64,000 nucleotides of DNA from Pandoraea sputorum (GTDB taxonomy: Bacteria > Pseudomonadota > Gammaproteobacteria > Burkholderiales > Burkholderiaceae): contig NZ_CP010431.2 of NCBI RefSeq assembly GCF_000814845.2, positions 1,860,001 to 1,924,000 on the forward strand, written 5' to 3'. How positions within the stretch are numbered: the first letter of the stretch is position 1; each line of letters begins with the position of its first letter. Both the position numbers and the translations under genes were made by a program. Of the stretch, positions 8,661 to 17,502 are shown one piece after another. Below the pieces are notes generated by a model. It made no database searches. It was not told where the DNA came from and was given only the letters and a program-made list of their open reading frames with translations.

Positions 8661-9760
8661 ACCATCTCCGTGTGCCGCTCGCGAGTGTCGCCGAGTTCGA
8701 TGAAATCATCGACGTCCGCACACCGCTCGAATTCGCCGACGACCATATCCCGGGCGCGATCAACGCCCCGGTACTCAGCAACGAAGAACGTGTCATCGTC
8801 GGCACGATGTACAAGCAGGTCTCGCCGTTCGACGCCTCGCGTGAAGGTGCAGCCATGGTCGCGCGCAATATCGCAAAGCATCTCGACACGCTGTTTGCCG
8901 ATCGGCCGCGCAACTGGCGTCCGCTTGTGTATTGCTGGCGTGGGGGCATGCGCTCGGCGTCCATGACCTTGATGATGAACATGATCGGCTGGCGCGCGCG
9001 TCAGCTCGAAGGCGGTTACAAGACCTACCGCAGCGACGTCGTGGCGGCGCTGGCGACCTTGCCGCCTACGCTCGACTACATCGTCCTCGCCGGTCATACC
9101 GGTAGCGGCAAGACTCGTCTGCTTCACGCGCTCGCGGACGCTGGCGCACAGACCCTCGATCTCGAAGGCCTCGCCGTGCATCGCGGGTCCCTCCTGGGCG
9201 CGATGCCGAACGCTGCGCAACCCTCGCAGAAGTCGTTCGACACGTCGCTCATCGGGGTGCTGCGCAGCTTCGACGCGACACGTCCCGTGTTTGTCGAGGC
9301 GGAAAGTCGCCGGATCGGACTGATCACTTTGCCGGAGTCGCTGATGACGTCCCTGCGCGGCACGATGCGATGCGTCGAAGTGAATGTGAGTGTGGACGAG
9401 CGCGTTGAACTGCTGACGCAGGAGTATGGCCACCTGCTGGCTCAGCCTGAGCACTTCCGTGCGCAGCTGCTGCGCCTCGTCGAGCTGCATGGCAAGGCCG
9501 TGGTCGATCAATGGCTGACGTTGCTCGACAACGGGCAGCAGCGCGAGTTGTCCGAAGCGCTGATCACGCGCCACTACGACCCGGCCTACACGCGCAGCTC
9601 ACGCAAGCTGCTGCAAGGCCTCTCGAAGGCGATACCGTTCGAATTCCATCCGACGGCGCAAGACCTGCACGCACAGGCGCAGGCCTTGCTCGCACTTACT
9701 TCACAGGCAGACAGATGCGGGTCTGAAGCTGCGCCGCAGGTGTCGAGCGAGGATCGTTGA
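8657..9760 (+). CDS. mnmH: tRNA 2-selenouridine/geranyl-2-thiouridine synthase
   Basis: The 367-residue protein has an N-terminal rhodanese domain with the active-site cysteine in VYCWRGGMRS (Cys about 93) and a P-loop domain with GHTGSGKT (about residue 146). This is the two-domain layout of MnmH (SelU/YbbB). It replaces sulfur with selenium at U34 of some tRNAs, using selenophosphate, via a geranylated intermediate. The ATG overlaps the lipoprotein stop (ATGA). The C-terminus runs 65 bases into the convergent AraC-like gene, so the two messages are antisense to each other at their ends. No selD gene is in the window. Confidence 0.92.
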   Translation: MNHLRVPLASVAEFDEIIDVRTPLEFADDHIPGAINAPVLSNEERVIVGTMYKQVSPFDASREGAAMVARNIAKHLDTLFADRPRNWRPLVYCWRGGMRSASMTLMMNMIGWRARQLEGGYKTYRSDVVAALATLPPTLDYIVLAGHTGSGKTRLLHALADAGAQTLDLEGLAVHRGSLLGAMPNAAQPSQKSFDTSLIGVLRSFDATRPVFVEAESRRIGLITLPESLMTSLRGTMRCVEVNVSVDERVELLTQEYGHLLAQPEHFRAQLLRLVELHGKAVVDQWLTLLDNGQQRELSEALITRHYDPAYTRSSRKLLQGLSKAIPFEFHPTAQDLHAQAQALLALTSQADRCGSEAAPQVSSEDR

Positions 9761-10529
9761 GGTACTGCTCGAACATCGGGAAGTCGGCGGGCTCCAGTCC
9801 GCTGGCTGGCAGCCACTGCGCGAACAGCCACTGATAGGGCTTGTTCATCTCGTTGTACGGCCCGGTATAGGTCAGCATGGCGCACTTTCCTGCCGGAATT
9901 TCGAAGCGTTCCAGATCGCCGCCTATCTCGGCATCTGCGGGCACCGACATGCCTGCGAGCGAGCGCAATTGCGCGACGGGGACCTGCTCCGGATCGTCGA
10001 AGTAGACGCCGAAGCCAGTGGCGTCCGGGCGGGCGAGGCCCTGCGCGGCCGCGAGCATGAACGCGCGTGTGAAGACGGGGCCGATGCCCTGATAGTCGCC
10101 TTGGTGACGGAGGACGGCGAGGGTCGTGGCGGGAAACGATTCGACTGAGATCGGGTACATGGCTAGCTCCTGAGGATCGACGGGTCCGGAACGGGCGTCG
10201 CGGTAACGTCCCGGCGGGATGCCGAAGAACGCGCCGAAGGCCCGGTTGAACGCAGCGTCCGACGCATAGCCGGCGCGCGACGCCACAACACGCATCGAAT
10301 CCTCGGACCCCGACAGGGCAATCGCCGCACGGTGCATGCGAATGCGCTGCACCGAATTGTTCACCGTCTCCCCGAGCAATGCGCGGTAGACACGATGAAA
10401 GTGGTACGGGGACAGACACGCCAGCTCGGCCAGGTGGTGCAGGTCGGGATCGCTCTCCGGGTGGGCAGCGAGCCAGCGGAGCACGGGCTCCATGCGTTCG
10501 GCGTATCTCAGTCGGGTCTGGGGTTTCAT
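9696..10529 (-). CDS. AraC-family regulator with GyrI-like effector domain
   Basis: The 277-residue protein has an N-terminal AraC double helix-turn-helix. LHHLAELACLSPYHFHRVY begins it, and the second helix region has VASRAGYASDAAFNRAF and ends GIPPGRYR. A C-terminal GyrI-like small-molecule-binding domain follows (residues ~125-277, ending CLPVK). This is the Rob/SoxS-with-GyrI layout, often sensing toxic or cationic compounds. ATG 10529 has AAGGAG 7 bases upstream. It is convergent with mnmH, overlapping it by 65 bases, and codirectional with the amidase operon that ends 59 bases upstream of its start. Confidence 0.85.
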   Translation of the reverse strand: MKPQTRLRYAERMEPVLRWLAAHPESDPDLHHLAELACLSPYHFHRVYRALLGETVNNSVQRIRMHRAAIALSGSEDSMRVVASRAGYASDAAFNRAFGAFFGIPPGRYRDARSGPVDPQELAMYPISVESFPATTLAVLRHQGDYQGIGPVFTRAFMLAAAQGLARPDATGFGVYFDDPEQVPVAQLRSLAGMSVPADAEIGGDLERFEIPAGKCAMLTYTGPYNEMNKPYQWLFAQWLPASGLEPADFPMFEQYLNDPRSTPAAQLQTRICLPVK

Positions 10530-10587
10530 TTGCGCTCCTTGGACGCCCAATGTATCCACAGGCAATTTGCCGATTTTGCGGTTTTCT

Positions 10588-12957
10588 TCAGTCGTTGAAC
10601 ATCCCCTTTCGAATGATGGCGTGCACGCCCCAGTTGCCGTTGACGACCTGCGTCACGCCGAAATCGACGGAGACCGAAAGAATTGCGGTCGCTTCGTCCT
10701 CTGTTAGCCGCTTGACCTGCATAAGAAAGCGGCGCGCCTTGAGGAAGGCGTCGCGCAGGGCGCTGTCGAGCGTCGATTTCATGTAGATCTGGCTCTGCGC
10801 CTTCTGCCCCAGCTCGGCCAGATGGTTCGGCGAGCTGAAGCCGTGGATGATCCACTCCGTCGGCGTCTCGACGAGCGGATAGGTCAGATCGGCGTACGGT
10901 GCCTGTGCCTCGATGGCGGCCTTCTTGTGCAGCACCAGTTGGATGTTGCCCGTGAGCGAGCATTCGATGGCAGTGCCGCCGAGTTCGGCGTCGCCCTGCG
11001 AGGCGTGCGGGTCGCCGATGGAGAGCAGCGCGCCCGGCACGGCGACTTTCAGAAAGACGCTCGCACCACGCGTCACGCGCCAGTTGTCGAGGTTGCCCGC
11101 GTAGCTTGACGGCGGAATCGAATCGATCAGACCGTCTTGCGCAGGCGCGACGGCCAGCACGCCGAAGTGTGGACGTAGCGGAATCTCGACGTTCTTCAGC
11201 GTCCGGAAATTCTTGGTGATGCGGGTGTGATCGACCGGCACGCCGGGATAGTCGATGGTCGGATGGACCACGCCGAACGGGTCTTGCTGCGGCGTCCAGC
11301 GAAAGCTGTAGATGGCGCGCGCGACGTCAGTGCCTTCCTCCGTCCCATCGTGGCAATCGATCTCGAACACCGTCACGACCTCGCGCTCGCGCGGCAACGT
11401 GAGCATGTCCTGATAGTGAAAGCCCCACCACGTCGACGCGTGGCTGCCGAACGCCTTGCCAGCGAATTCGGGGTTCGCGCTCGGCCGGGGATGCAGATCG
11501 AGAATGCGGACTTCGAGCACGTCGCCGGGCATGGCGTCTTCGATGGCGATGGGGCCGGTGCAGATATGCACGCCGAAACCTTCGCCCGCACCGCGTCCGT
11601 AGACGGACGCGTCCATCGGTCCTGCGCCGCGCCGGTCCACGTTCTTCTGTGTCGCCGTCCAGTGAAATACGCTCTCCGCGCCCGGATCGCCCTGAATCAT
11701 GCGCGCCCAGTCGTCGGTCGCGTGCTGCGTCAGCGTTTCGACGGTCACGGTGTCGCCCGACGCGACAGTGAGCACTGGCGCGAGATCGTGACTGAGATAC
11801 CCCCAATGCACCGAGTCGCATGTCGCGCGCAGATAGTGGTGCTGTCCGGCGTCATGCGGCAGCGGGGGACGCGCGGCGCTGCCGGGCATTGCGTCGCGTT
11901 CCGTCGGGGCCATTGCCGCCGCCGGACCGATGTTCGTTCGATGCGCCAGTCCGGCAGGCACATCGGGGTGTCCACGCGAGATTCGCGCGCGCTCCGGCAG
12001 CGCACGGGAGCGCAGTGCCTGATCGCGGCTTGCCTTGGGCGACACGCCGAACCGCTCGCGAAAGGCCTGACTGAAGTAAGACGGATCGTTGAAACCCCAG
12101 CGATAACAGATATCCGACACCGACAACTGGTCGTACGCGGGATTGTGCAAATCTGCGTGACAACGCTGCAATCGACTATTGCGTAGGTAGGACGAGAAGC
12201 TTTGACCGGCGTCTTCGAAAAGCTTGCGCAGATAGCGGTCCGACACGTGCTCGTCTTTCGCGATGGCGCACAGCGACAGATCAGGCTCGGCCAGACGCGC
12301 CTGAATGCGGTGACAGATGCGCGTGAACACAATGCCGCGCGACGTCGACAGATTCGTCGACGCCGGTGGTTTGGCTGCCGCGAGCGCCGAGGCGAGGCAT
12401 TCGAGAATCACGTTTTCGACGGGTTCGAACGCGTGAGGATCGGCGTCCTGCATCGCGTCGAGTTGCATGGCGAGTCCGCCAAGCAGCGCGCCGAACAGAC
12501 GCGACACGCTGTCAGGTAACTTGCACGTCTGCACCGGCGGCGCACTGCCCAGACGCGGCGCGATCAGCGTGTGCCGTACGTGCACCGAGATCAGCCGGAA
12601 CGGCGTGCGGGCGATAAGGTCGGCGCTCTGTGCGCCCGGAATGCACGCGATGTCGCCTGCGGCTAGCGTCTCGCCTTCGAGTGCGCCTGCCGTGGCCAGC
12701 ATCATCTGACCGTCGAGCAGCATGACGAGCAGGAAGCCACGCTCACCGCCCGCGCGCGCCGATACGGTTTGCGGCGTGGACGAGATCACCGAGAGTTCGA
12801 TACCGGCGGGCGTGCGATGCGTGAGCAACGTGCCGTGCAGCGGTTCTCCGGCCGGTGGCGGACGAAAGTGCAGACGGGCGTCGAGCAGGCGCGCCTGCCA
12901 TGCTGGCCCGCGCTGGTCCTGGGCATAGGACTCCGTTGAGAAGTGCGCACGATCCAA
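10588..12957 (-). CDS. AraC-type regulator fused to acetamidase/formamidase
   Basis: One open frame of 789 residues joins two normally separate proteins. Residues ~1-205 resemble the ligand-binding part of AraC/AraC-XylS regulators of the NitR/FeaR type. Residues ~209-312 are an AraC helix-turn-helix pair (LSLCAIAKDEHVSDRYLRKL, then LSVSDICYRWGFNDPSYFSQ). A proline/alanine-rich linker covers ~313-372. Residues ~373-789 are a complete FmdA/AmdA-type amidase: DSVHWGY at its start, GPIAIEDAMPGDVLEV in the middle, LLSIGDPHASQGDAELGGTA, and the end segment VSVDFGVTQVVNGNWGVHAI. The TTG start has GGAGG 6 bases upstream and is the only start with a good ribosome site. It is the last gene of the amidase operon. 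The fusion suggests an enzyme that may also act as a DNA-binding sensor, which is inference. A missing stop from sequencing error is the alternative. Confidence 0.85.
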   Translation of the reverse strand: MDRAHFSTESYAQDQRGPAWQARLLDARLHFRPPPAGEPLHGTLLTHRTPAGIELSVISSTPQTVSARAGGERGFLLVMLLDGQMMLATAGALEGETLAAGDIACIPGAQSADLIARTPFRLISVHVRHTLIAPRLGSAPPVQTCKLPDSVSRLFGALLGGLAMQLDAMQDADPHAFEPVENVILECLASALAAAKPPASTNLSTSRGIVFTRICHRIQARLAEPDLSLCAIAKDEHVSDRYLRKLFEDAGQSFSSYLRNSRLQRCHADLHNPAYDQLSVSDICYRWGFNDPSYFSQAFRERFGVSPKASRDQALRSRALPERARISRGHPDVPAGLAHRTNIGPAAAMAPTERDAMPGSAARPPLPHDAGQHHYLRATCDSVHWGYLSHDLAPVLTVASGDTVTVETLTQHATDDWARMIQGDPGAESVFHWTATQKNVDRRGAGPMDASVYGRGAGEGFGVHICTGPIAIEDAMPGDVLEVRILDLHPRPSANPEFAGKAFGSHASTWWGFHYQDMLTLPREREVVTVFEIDCHDGTEEGTDVARAIYSFRWTPQQDPFGVVHPTIDYPGVPVDHTRITKNFRTLKNVEIPLRPHFGVLAVAPAQDGLIDSIPPSSYAGNLDNWRVTRGASVFLKVAVPGALLSIGDPHASQGDAELGGTAIECSLTGNIQLVLHKKAAIEAQAPYADLTYPLVETPTEWIIHGFSSPNHLAELGQKAQSQIYMKSTLDSALRDAFLKARRFLMQVKRLTEDEATAILSVSVDFGVTQVVNGNWGVHAIIRKGMFND

Positions 12958-12990
12958 GTCCGGCCTCCATCAGAAATGACAACGACGACA

Positions 12991-13025
12991 CCCCTGCGCA
13001 GCGCTTGGGCGCCGCTGCGCAGGGG
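12991..13025 (-). promoter_or_regulatory. strong hairpin inside the amidase operon
   Basis: A perfect 13-bp inverted repeat (12991-13003 with 13013-13025, nine-base loop) lies between the second xapX gene and the AraC-amidase gene. No T run follows on either side, so it is not a classical terminator. It could lower expression of the distal gene or protect the upstream message. Confidence 0.5.
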
Positions 13026-13048
13026 CAGACGTCAATAGTGCAAGCGCG

Positions 13049-13240
13049 TCAGCCGAAGTGCAACTGCCCGCGCATCGCCGCTACGAAGGCAAAGCCGACG
13101 AACGTGCCCACGATGGCGAAGATACCGCCGAGGACGTTAGGGGCCGGAATCGGCGCGCGTACGCCGGTGTACAGCACTCCGGTCACCAGTCCGACAGCGG
13201 CGGCCTGCAACTCCGTCGCGCCAAGCGTGATTTCTACCAT
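13049..13240 (-). CDS. XapX domain small membrane protein
   Basis: The 63-residue protein has two hydrophobic segments joined by the loop RAPIPAPNVLGGIFAIVG, the signature of the XapX family of small membrane proteins of unknown function. ATG 13240 has GAGGAGG upstream. It is paired with a second XapX gene 10 bases upstream and sits between two amidase genes. Position suggests help with amide or ammonium/formate movement across the inner membrane, but no function is established for the family. Confidence 0.82.
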   Translation of the reverse strand: MVEITLGATELQAAAVGLVTGVLYTGVRAPIPAPNVLGGIFAIVGTFVGFAFVAAMRGQLHFG

Positions 13241-13250
13241 GACAACCTCC

Positions 13251-13508
13251 TCAGGACCGGCCGGACGAGTTGGCGGGACGGGCGTTGTGCGACGTATCCA
13301 GGCCCTCGGCGGGCGGACGTCCGAACGTGACCGAGCGACGCCACACATTCACGATCAGATAGCCGAGGTACGTGAAGATGATGGCGAAGATGCCGCCGAG
13401 CACATTCGGGGCGGGAATCGGTAGGTTGAGCCACGAGTACAGCGTGCCCGTGACCAGACCGACGATCAGGGCGACAAGCTCGTTGCGCCCGACATAGACG
13501 TATTGCAT
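13251..13508 (-). CDS. XapX domain small membrane protein (second copy)
   Basis: The 85-residue protein carries the same XapX core as its neighbour (NLPIPAPNVLGGIFAIIF) plus a hydrophilic C-terminal tail of about 25 residues. Two membrane helices are predicted. ATG 13508 has GGGAGA upstream. The two copies are clearly related, and could form a hetero-oligomer, as small paired membrane proteins often do. The upstream gene in the operon is the stand-alone amidase. Confidence 0.82.
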   Translation of the reverse strand: MQYVYVGRNELVALIVGLVTGTLYSWLNLPIPAPNVLGGIFAIIFTYLGYLIVNVWRRSVTFGRPPAEGLDTSHNARPANSSGRS

Positions 13509-13602
13509 GAAAGCGTCTCCCGATGAAGAGACAACATGAAATGCCGTGCACCGCACGGCGCACCCATGACGACCGGGCGCACCGGGCAGGCAGCCGGAGC
13601 GC

Positions 13603-14631
13603 TCAGGTCTTGGTCGACTTGGGCGGGAACATGCCGCGCGGCATGGTGCAGTGCACCCCTTGCGTGCCGTCGACGACCTGCGTCACGCCGAAGTCGGCCG
13701 CCACGCTCATGAGCGAGTAGGCGTCGTCGCGCGAGAGGCCCTGTTGCTCGGTGAGCAGCTTGATCATGTCGCGCGCGGCGTTCTTGCCCGCTTCGTCCAG
13801 ATCCTGATGGAAGCCGTGCACGATCCAGCAGTCGGGCGTCTCCAGCAGCGGCGACGGGAATTCAAAGTCCTTGCGCAGCACCACCTGGAACAACACGTTG
13901 AGCGACGCCTCGATCGCCGTGCCGCTGATTTCGCCGTCGCCCTGCGAGATGTGCGGGTCGCCAATGGAGAAGAGCCCGCCGTCGACCTGGACCTTGTAGT
14001 ACATCGTCGCCCCGGCGCCGATACGCCAGTTGTCGATGTTGCCGCCGTGCAGCCCCGGCTCGACCGTGCTCACGCGGCCTTGTGCGTCAGGCGCGACGCC
14101 CGCCGTGCCGAGGTGCGGACGCACCGGCACGCGCACACCGGCAAGCGCGGGCTGCTTGCAGCATTCGCGATGATCGACAACCTTGCCCGGTGTGGTCAGC
14201 TTGCCCGGATAGTCGAACGCGAACAGGGCATGCGCGGTGTTCGAACTGTTGTCGAGTTCGTAGATGGTCACGCGCTCTTTCTGGAAGTCGTCATAGAGCT
14301 GACCCCAGTGGGCGGCGACGTTCGCGCCGAAGCGAAAGCGCGGAATCATCTGGAGATAGCGCACTTCGAGCATGTCGCCCGGCTTCGCGCCTTCCACGTA
14401 GATCGGGCCTGTCATGATGTGCACGCCCGGGTTGCGGTCTTCGTGCGGAATCTTGTCGTAGATGGCGCGCACGGCGTCGTCCATCATCAGGTCGGGCGCG
14501 TCGCCCGCATGATGGGTGACGGCTTCGGCGCGAATGAAATCGCCGCTCTTGATGGTCAGGGCCGGTGTTTGTGCGGCGTTGAAATAGCCCCAGTGCACCG
14601 TGTCGGGCCGTGCGGGAAGGTCGTGAAGCAT
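13603..14631 (-). CDS. acetamidase/formamidase family protein
   Basis: The 342-residue protein matches the FmdA/AmdA family along its length. It opens with RPDTVHWGYFNAAQTPAL, has GPIYVEGAKPGDMLEVRYL and FSIGDPHISQGDGEISGTA, and ends with VAADFGVTQVVDGTQGVHC. It hydrolyses short amides to the acid plus ammonia, so it can serve nitrogen supply. ATG 14631 has AGGAG 8 bases upstream. It is the first gene of the operon with two XapX genes and the regulator-amidase fusion, whose amidase half is a distant homologue rather than a recent copy. Confidence 0.85.
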   Translation of the reverse strand: MLHDLPARPDTVHWGYFNAAQTPALTIKSGDFIRAEAVTHHAGDAPDLMMDDAVRAIYDKIPHEDRNPGVHIMTGPIYVEGAKPGDMLEVRYLQMIPRFRFGANVAAHWGQLYDDFQKERVTIYELDNSSNTAHALFAFDYPGKLTTPGKVVDHRECCKQPALAGVRVPVRPHLGTAGVAPDAQGRVSTVEPGLHGGNIDNWRIGAGATMYYKVQVDGGLFSIGDPHISQGDGEISGTAIEASLNVLFQVVLRKDFEFPSPLLETPDCWIVHGFHQDLDEAGKNAARDMIKLLTEQQGLSRDDAYSLMSVAADFGVTQVVDGTQGVHCTMPRGMFPPKSTKT

Positions 14632-14753
14632 GCCATGTCTCCTAGAGTTTTTGTCTGACTGCCCGCAAACACAGTTCACGGTGAAGTCATGGTAGTGCCC
14701 GACAAAAACGCACGATTAGGAGCGTTTGCCACCTTCTCTATTGCTGGGAGGAA

Positions 14754-15623
14754 CTAACGTTTACCCGTCCCATGCGCCTCCAGTGCGGCGTAGACGTCCT
14801 GCGACAGGTCCGTTAGCGTTGCGCGGTCGATGCCGCCCGAGATCGCATAGCCGAACGTCTTGTCGACCCAGTAGAAAACCCTGACCGGACCGTCCTCGTA
14901 AAACCGGAACGCGGCGGGCTGCCCTTCAACACCGGCAGGTGATATGCAGACGGTGATGCGCTCGCCTGCGTCATTGCGATACATGTACTGCACGACGTGT
15001 TCGTCGCTGTCGGGCAGCACGCGTGCGCCGCTCAGGTGAAAGCCCCGCGAGGACAGGTCCGGCGCTTGCGCAGCGGTTTCCAGACGGCTCGCGATCCATC
15101 GGGAGAAACGGGCTTCGGACTCCCCATCCATGCCCGGCGGTCGCTGAATCTCGGGCATGTAGACGACGTGCGCAATGGCGGCGCGTCGGGCGAAGCGCGC
15201 TGGGCCATCGGCGGCGGTGGCAAGCGATGGCGCTGCTTCGCGCATGGCGATGGCGGACGTCGTCGTTTCCCGCGCCGACCAGAGCGACCATAGGCGATTG
15301 CCCTGAATGCCAATACCGATGCCGACGACCAGCACGGCCGCCAGCCCGGCGAACCGAGGCCAGTTCGCGGCGGCTTTGCCGCGCGTCATCGGCGCCTGCA
15401 CGTCTGACGGACGTTGCAACCGGGGCGGAATCGGTTCATCCAGCACATCGTCATAGCGCGCGTGCAGCGCGCGTCGCAACGCGACGAGTTCGCTCACGGC
15501 CGCCGCGAGCACCGGGTCGGTGGCGAGGGCGTTGTCCAGTTCTGCACGACGTTGCGGGGGCAATTCCCCGTCGACGTACGCGTGCAGTTCGGTGTCGTCG
15601 ATCGGGCGGTTGGGTTCGTTCAT
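14754..15623 (-). CDS. anti-sigma factor for the adjacent ECF sigma factor
   Basis: The 289-residue protein opens with a sigma-binding module of the RsiW type (DDTELHAYVDGELPPQRRAE) but lacks the zinc-binding HxxxCxxC, so it belongs to the non-zinc branch. A single membrane helix lies at about residues 90-106. A periplasmic domain follows, like those of stress-sensing anti-sigma factors. It should hold the sigma factor at the membrane until a signal is sensed outside. It overlaps the sigma gene by four bases (ATGA). Confidence 0.82.
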   Translation of the reverse strand: MNEPNRPIDDTELHAYVDGELPPQRRAELDNALATDPVLAAAVSELVALRRALHARYDDVLDEPIPPRLQRPSDVQAPMTRGKAAANWPRFAGLAAVLVVGIGIGIQGNRLWSLWSARETTTSAIAMREAAPSLATAADGPARFARRAAIAHVVYMPEIQRPPGMDGESEARFSRWIASRLETAAQAPDLSSRGFHLSGARVLPDSDEHVVQYMYRNDAGERITVCISPAGVEGQPAAFRFYEDGPVRVFYWVDKTFGYAISGGIDRATLTDLSQDVYAALEAHGTGKR

Positions 15624-16198
15624 CGCACCACCTTGAGCCTGGCTGACGGTCCCGTCTGGACCGACTGGGCGGGCGGTGTCCCACCTGCCATGAGATCGCG
15701 CAGCCGTTGCCGAGCCCGCGACAACCGCGACATCACCGTGCCGATCGGCACGCGCAACGTGGCGGCGACATCCGCATAGCTCATGTCTTCCAGCCCCACG
15801 AGCAGGACGATGGCTCGCTGCTCGTCGGGGAGGTGCCGCAGCGCTTCGTCGAGATCTCGGATTTCGAGACGGCGGGCGGGGTCGGAAGTCGGCATCTGAG
15901 CCGATGCGTGACTGACGTCGCGCTCGATGAGATCGCGCTTGATGAGTTCGGTTTCGTCCAGTGAGACGTGAGTCGCCTGCGCGGGCGCACGGCGCTGCTG
16001 ATTGAGAAACAGGTTATGCATGATGGTGAAGAGCCATGCGCGGGCGTCTGTGCCCGCTTCGAACATCGTGTGGCGGGACAGGGCGCGCTCCAATGTGTCC
16101 TGTACCAGGTCGTCGGCCAGCTCGGTATTGCCCGTGAGCGCGCGGGCATACCGCCGCAGACGCGGGACGTGGTGATAGAGCTGGTCGCGAATATCCAT
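15620..16198 (-). CDS. ECF-type RNA polymerase sigma factor
   Basis: The 192-residue protein has sigma region 2 (GNTELADDLVQDTLERAL, then DARAWLFTIMHNLFLN) and region 4 (LDEALRHLPDEQRAIVLLV, then GTVMSRLSRARQRL). It starts the sigma/anti-sigma pair and is divergent from the catalase-like gene across about 200 bases. The common layout sigma, anti-sigma, catalase-like peroxidase and cytochrome b561 suggests that it controls the divergent pair in response to oxidants. That target is inferred from context. Confidence 0.88.
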   Translation of the reverse strand: MDIRDQLYHHVPRLRRYARALTGNTELADDLVQDTLERALSRHTMFEAGTDARAWLFTIMHNLFLNQQRRAPAQATHVSLDETELIKRDLIERDVSHASAQMPTSDPARRLEIRDLDEALRHLPDEQRAIVLLVGLEDMSYADVAATLRVPIGTVMSRLSRARQRLRDLMAGGTPPAQSVQTGPSARLKVVR

Positions 16199-16401
16199 GC
16201 CGTCAGAGATCGAATGCGGTGAGCCATGCCATAACGGGTCAACACGCGTGGCCGCTCGCTTATTCCATGAAAACGAAAATAAAACCGGCGACGAGGGAAT
16301 AAGGGCCGCGCGGATGTGTTTTACCGTGAAGACGCCCGTGTTTCCACGATCTGCTCATCCGGCAACCTGCCCACGGGACGTCATCACAAGGAGCCCCATT
16401 C

Positions 16402-17502
16402 GTGACCGAACCTTCTTCGTCCGATCCTCGCGCCATTTGCGTGCCTTGCCGGGCGGCGGCTATCGTCGCCGTCGTCGGCCTGCTCGCGGGCGGCTTTGCT
16501 TACGCTGCCGGGTGGCTCACGCCGCAGCGTCTGAGCGCCAATACCGTCATCGATACGTTCGAGTCGAACGGCGGCATTCACGAAGGTTTCCGTCGCAATC
16601 ACGCGAAGGGCCTGTGCGTGGACGGTTATTTCGAGAGTAATGGAGGCGCGGCGTGGCTGTCGAAGGCGCTCGTCTTCGCCCCCGGACGCACCCCCGTGAC
16701 CGGCCGTTTCGCGATTCCCGGGCCGAACCCGACCGCCTCGGACAATAGCGTGCCGATTCGCAGTATGGCGCTGATGTTCACGTTGGCCGACGGCGAGCAG
16801 TGGCGCACCGGCATGAACACGACACCGCTGTTCGCCGTGCGCACACCCGAGGAGTTTTACGCGCAGCTCGATGCGTCGCGCCCCGATCCGTCGACCGGCA
16901 AGCCCGATCCGGCGAAGTTGCAGGCGTTCTTTGCCGCGCATCCCGACACGCAGCCGTTCCGCGACTGGGTCAAGGGACACCCACCGTCGTCGAGCTACGC
17001 CAATGCGGCGTACTACGGCATCAACGCGTTCTACTTCGTCGATGCTAACGGGCAGCGCTCGGCCGTGCGCTGGTCGATGCAGCCGGAGTTGCCCTTCGAC
17101 ACCGTGACCGACAAGGAGAAGGGCGACGCCAATTACCTCGCAGGCGAGTTGTATGAGCGTCTGAAGCAGGGGCCGGTGCGCTGGCATCTGGTGGTGAGCG
17201 TGGCCGATCCGGGCGATCCGACCGACGATGCCACACGCCAGTGGCCAGCCACGCGCAAGCAGATCGATGCGGGCACGCTGGTGCTGTCGCGGGCGGCGTC
17301 GCAAGACGATGGCGCATGCCGCGACGTCAATTTCGATCCGACGATTCTGCCCGCCGGGATCGAGCCGTCCGACGATCCGCTGCTCGCCGCACGCTCGGCC
17401 GCGTACGCGCTGTCGTACAAGCGTCGCACGCGCGAAGAAGCGTTGAACGGTGCCCCCGATGCACCACAAGGCAACACGACTCAGGAGGCCCGCTCGCGAT
17501 GA
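16402..17502 (+). CDS. catalase-like peroxidase (SrpA type), membrane-anchored or exported
   Basis: The 366-residue protein begins with an N-terminal hydrophobic segment (about residues 18-37) that may be a signal anchor. The mini-catalase fold follows. It contains the haem-site histidine region GIHEGFRRNHAKGLCVDGYF, SVPIRSMALMF and the haem-pocket segment ANAAYYGINAFYFVD. SrpA-like proteins are shorter than true catalases and act mostly as peroxidases. The GTG start follows AAGGAG at 16388-16393. It overlaps cytochrome b561 by four bases, which suggests that electrons from the membrane quinone pool reach this haem enzyme. Confidence 0.85.
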   Translation: MTEPSSSDPRAICVPCRAAAIVAVVGLLAGGFAYAAGWLTPQRLSANTVIDTFESNGGIHEGFRRNHAKGLCVDGYFESNGGAAWLSKALVFAPGRTPVTGRFAIPGPNPTASDNSVPIRSMALMFTLADGEQWRTGMNTTPLFAVRTPEEFYAQLDASRPDPSTGKPDPAKLQAFFAAHPDTQPFRDWVKGHPPSSSYANAAYYGINAFYFVDANGQRSAVRWSMQPELPFDTVTDKEKGDANYLAGELYERLKQGPVRWHLVVSVADPGDPTDDATRQWPATRKQIDAGTLVLSRAASQDDGACRDVNFDPTILPAGIEPSDDPLLAARSAAYALSYKRRTREEALNGAPDAPQGNTTQEARSR

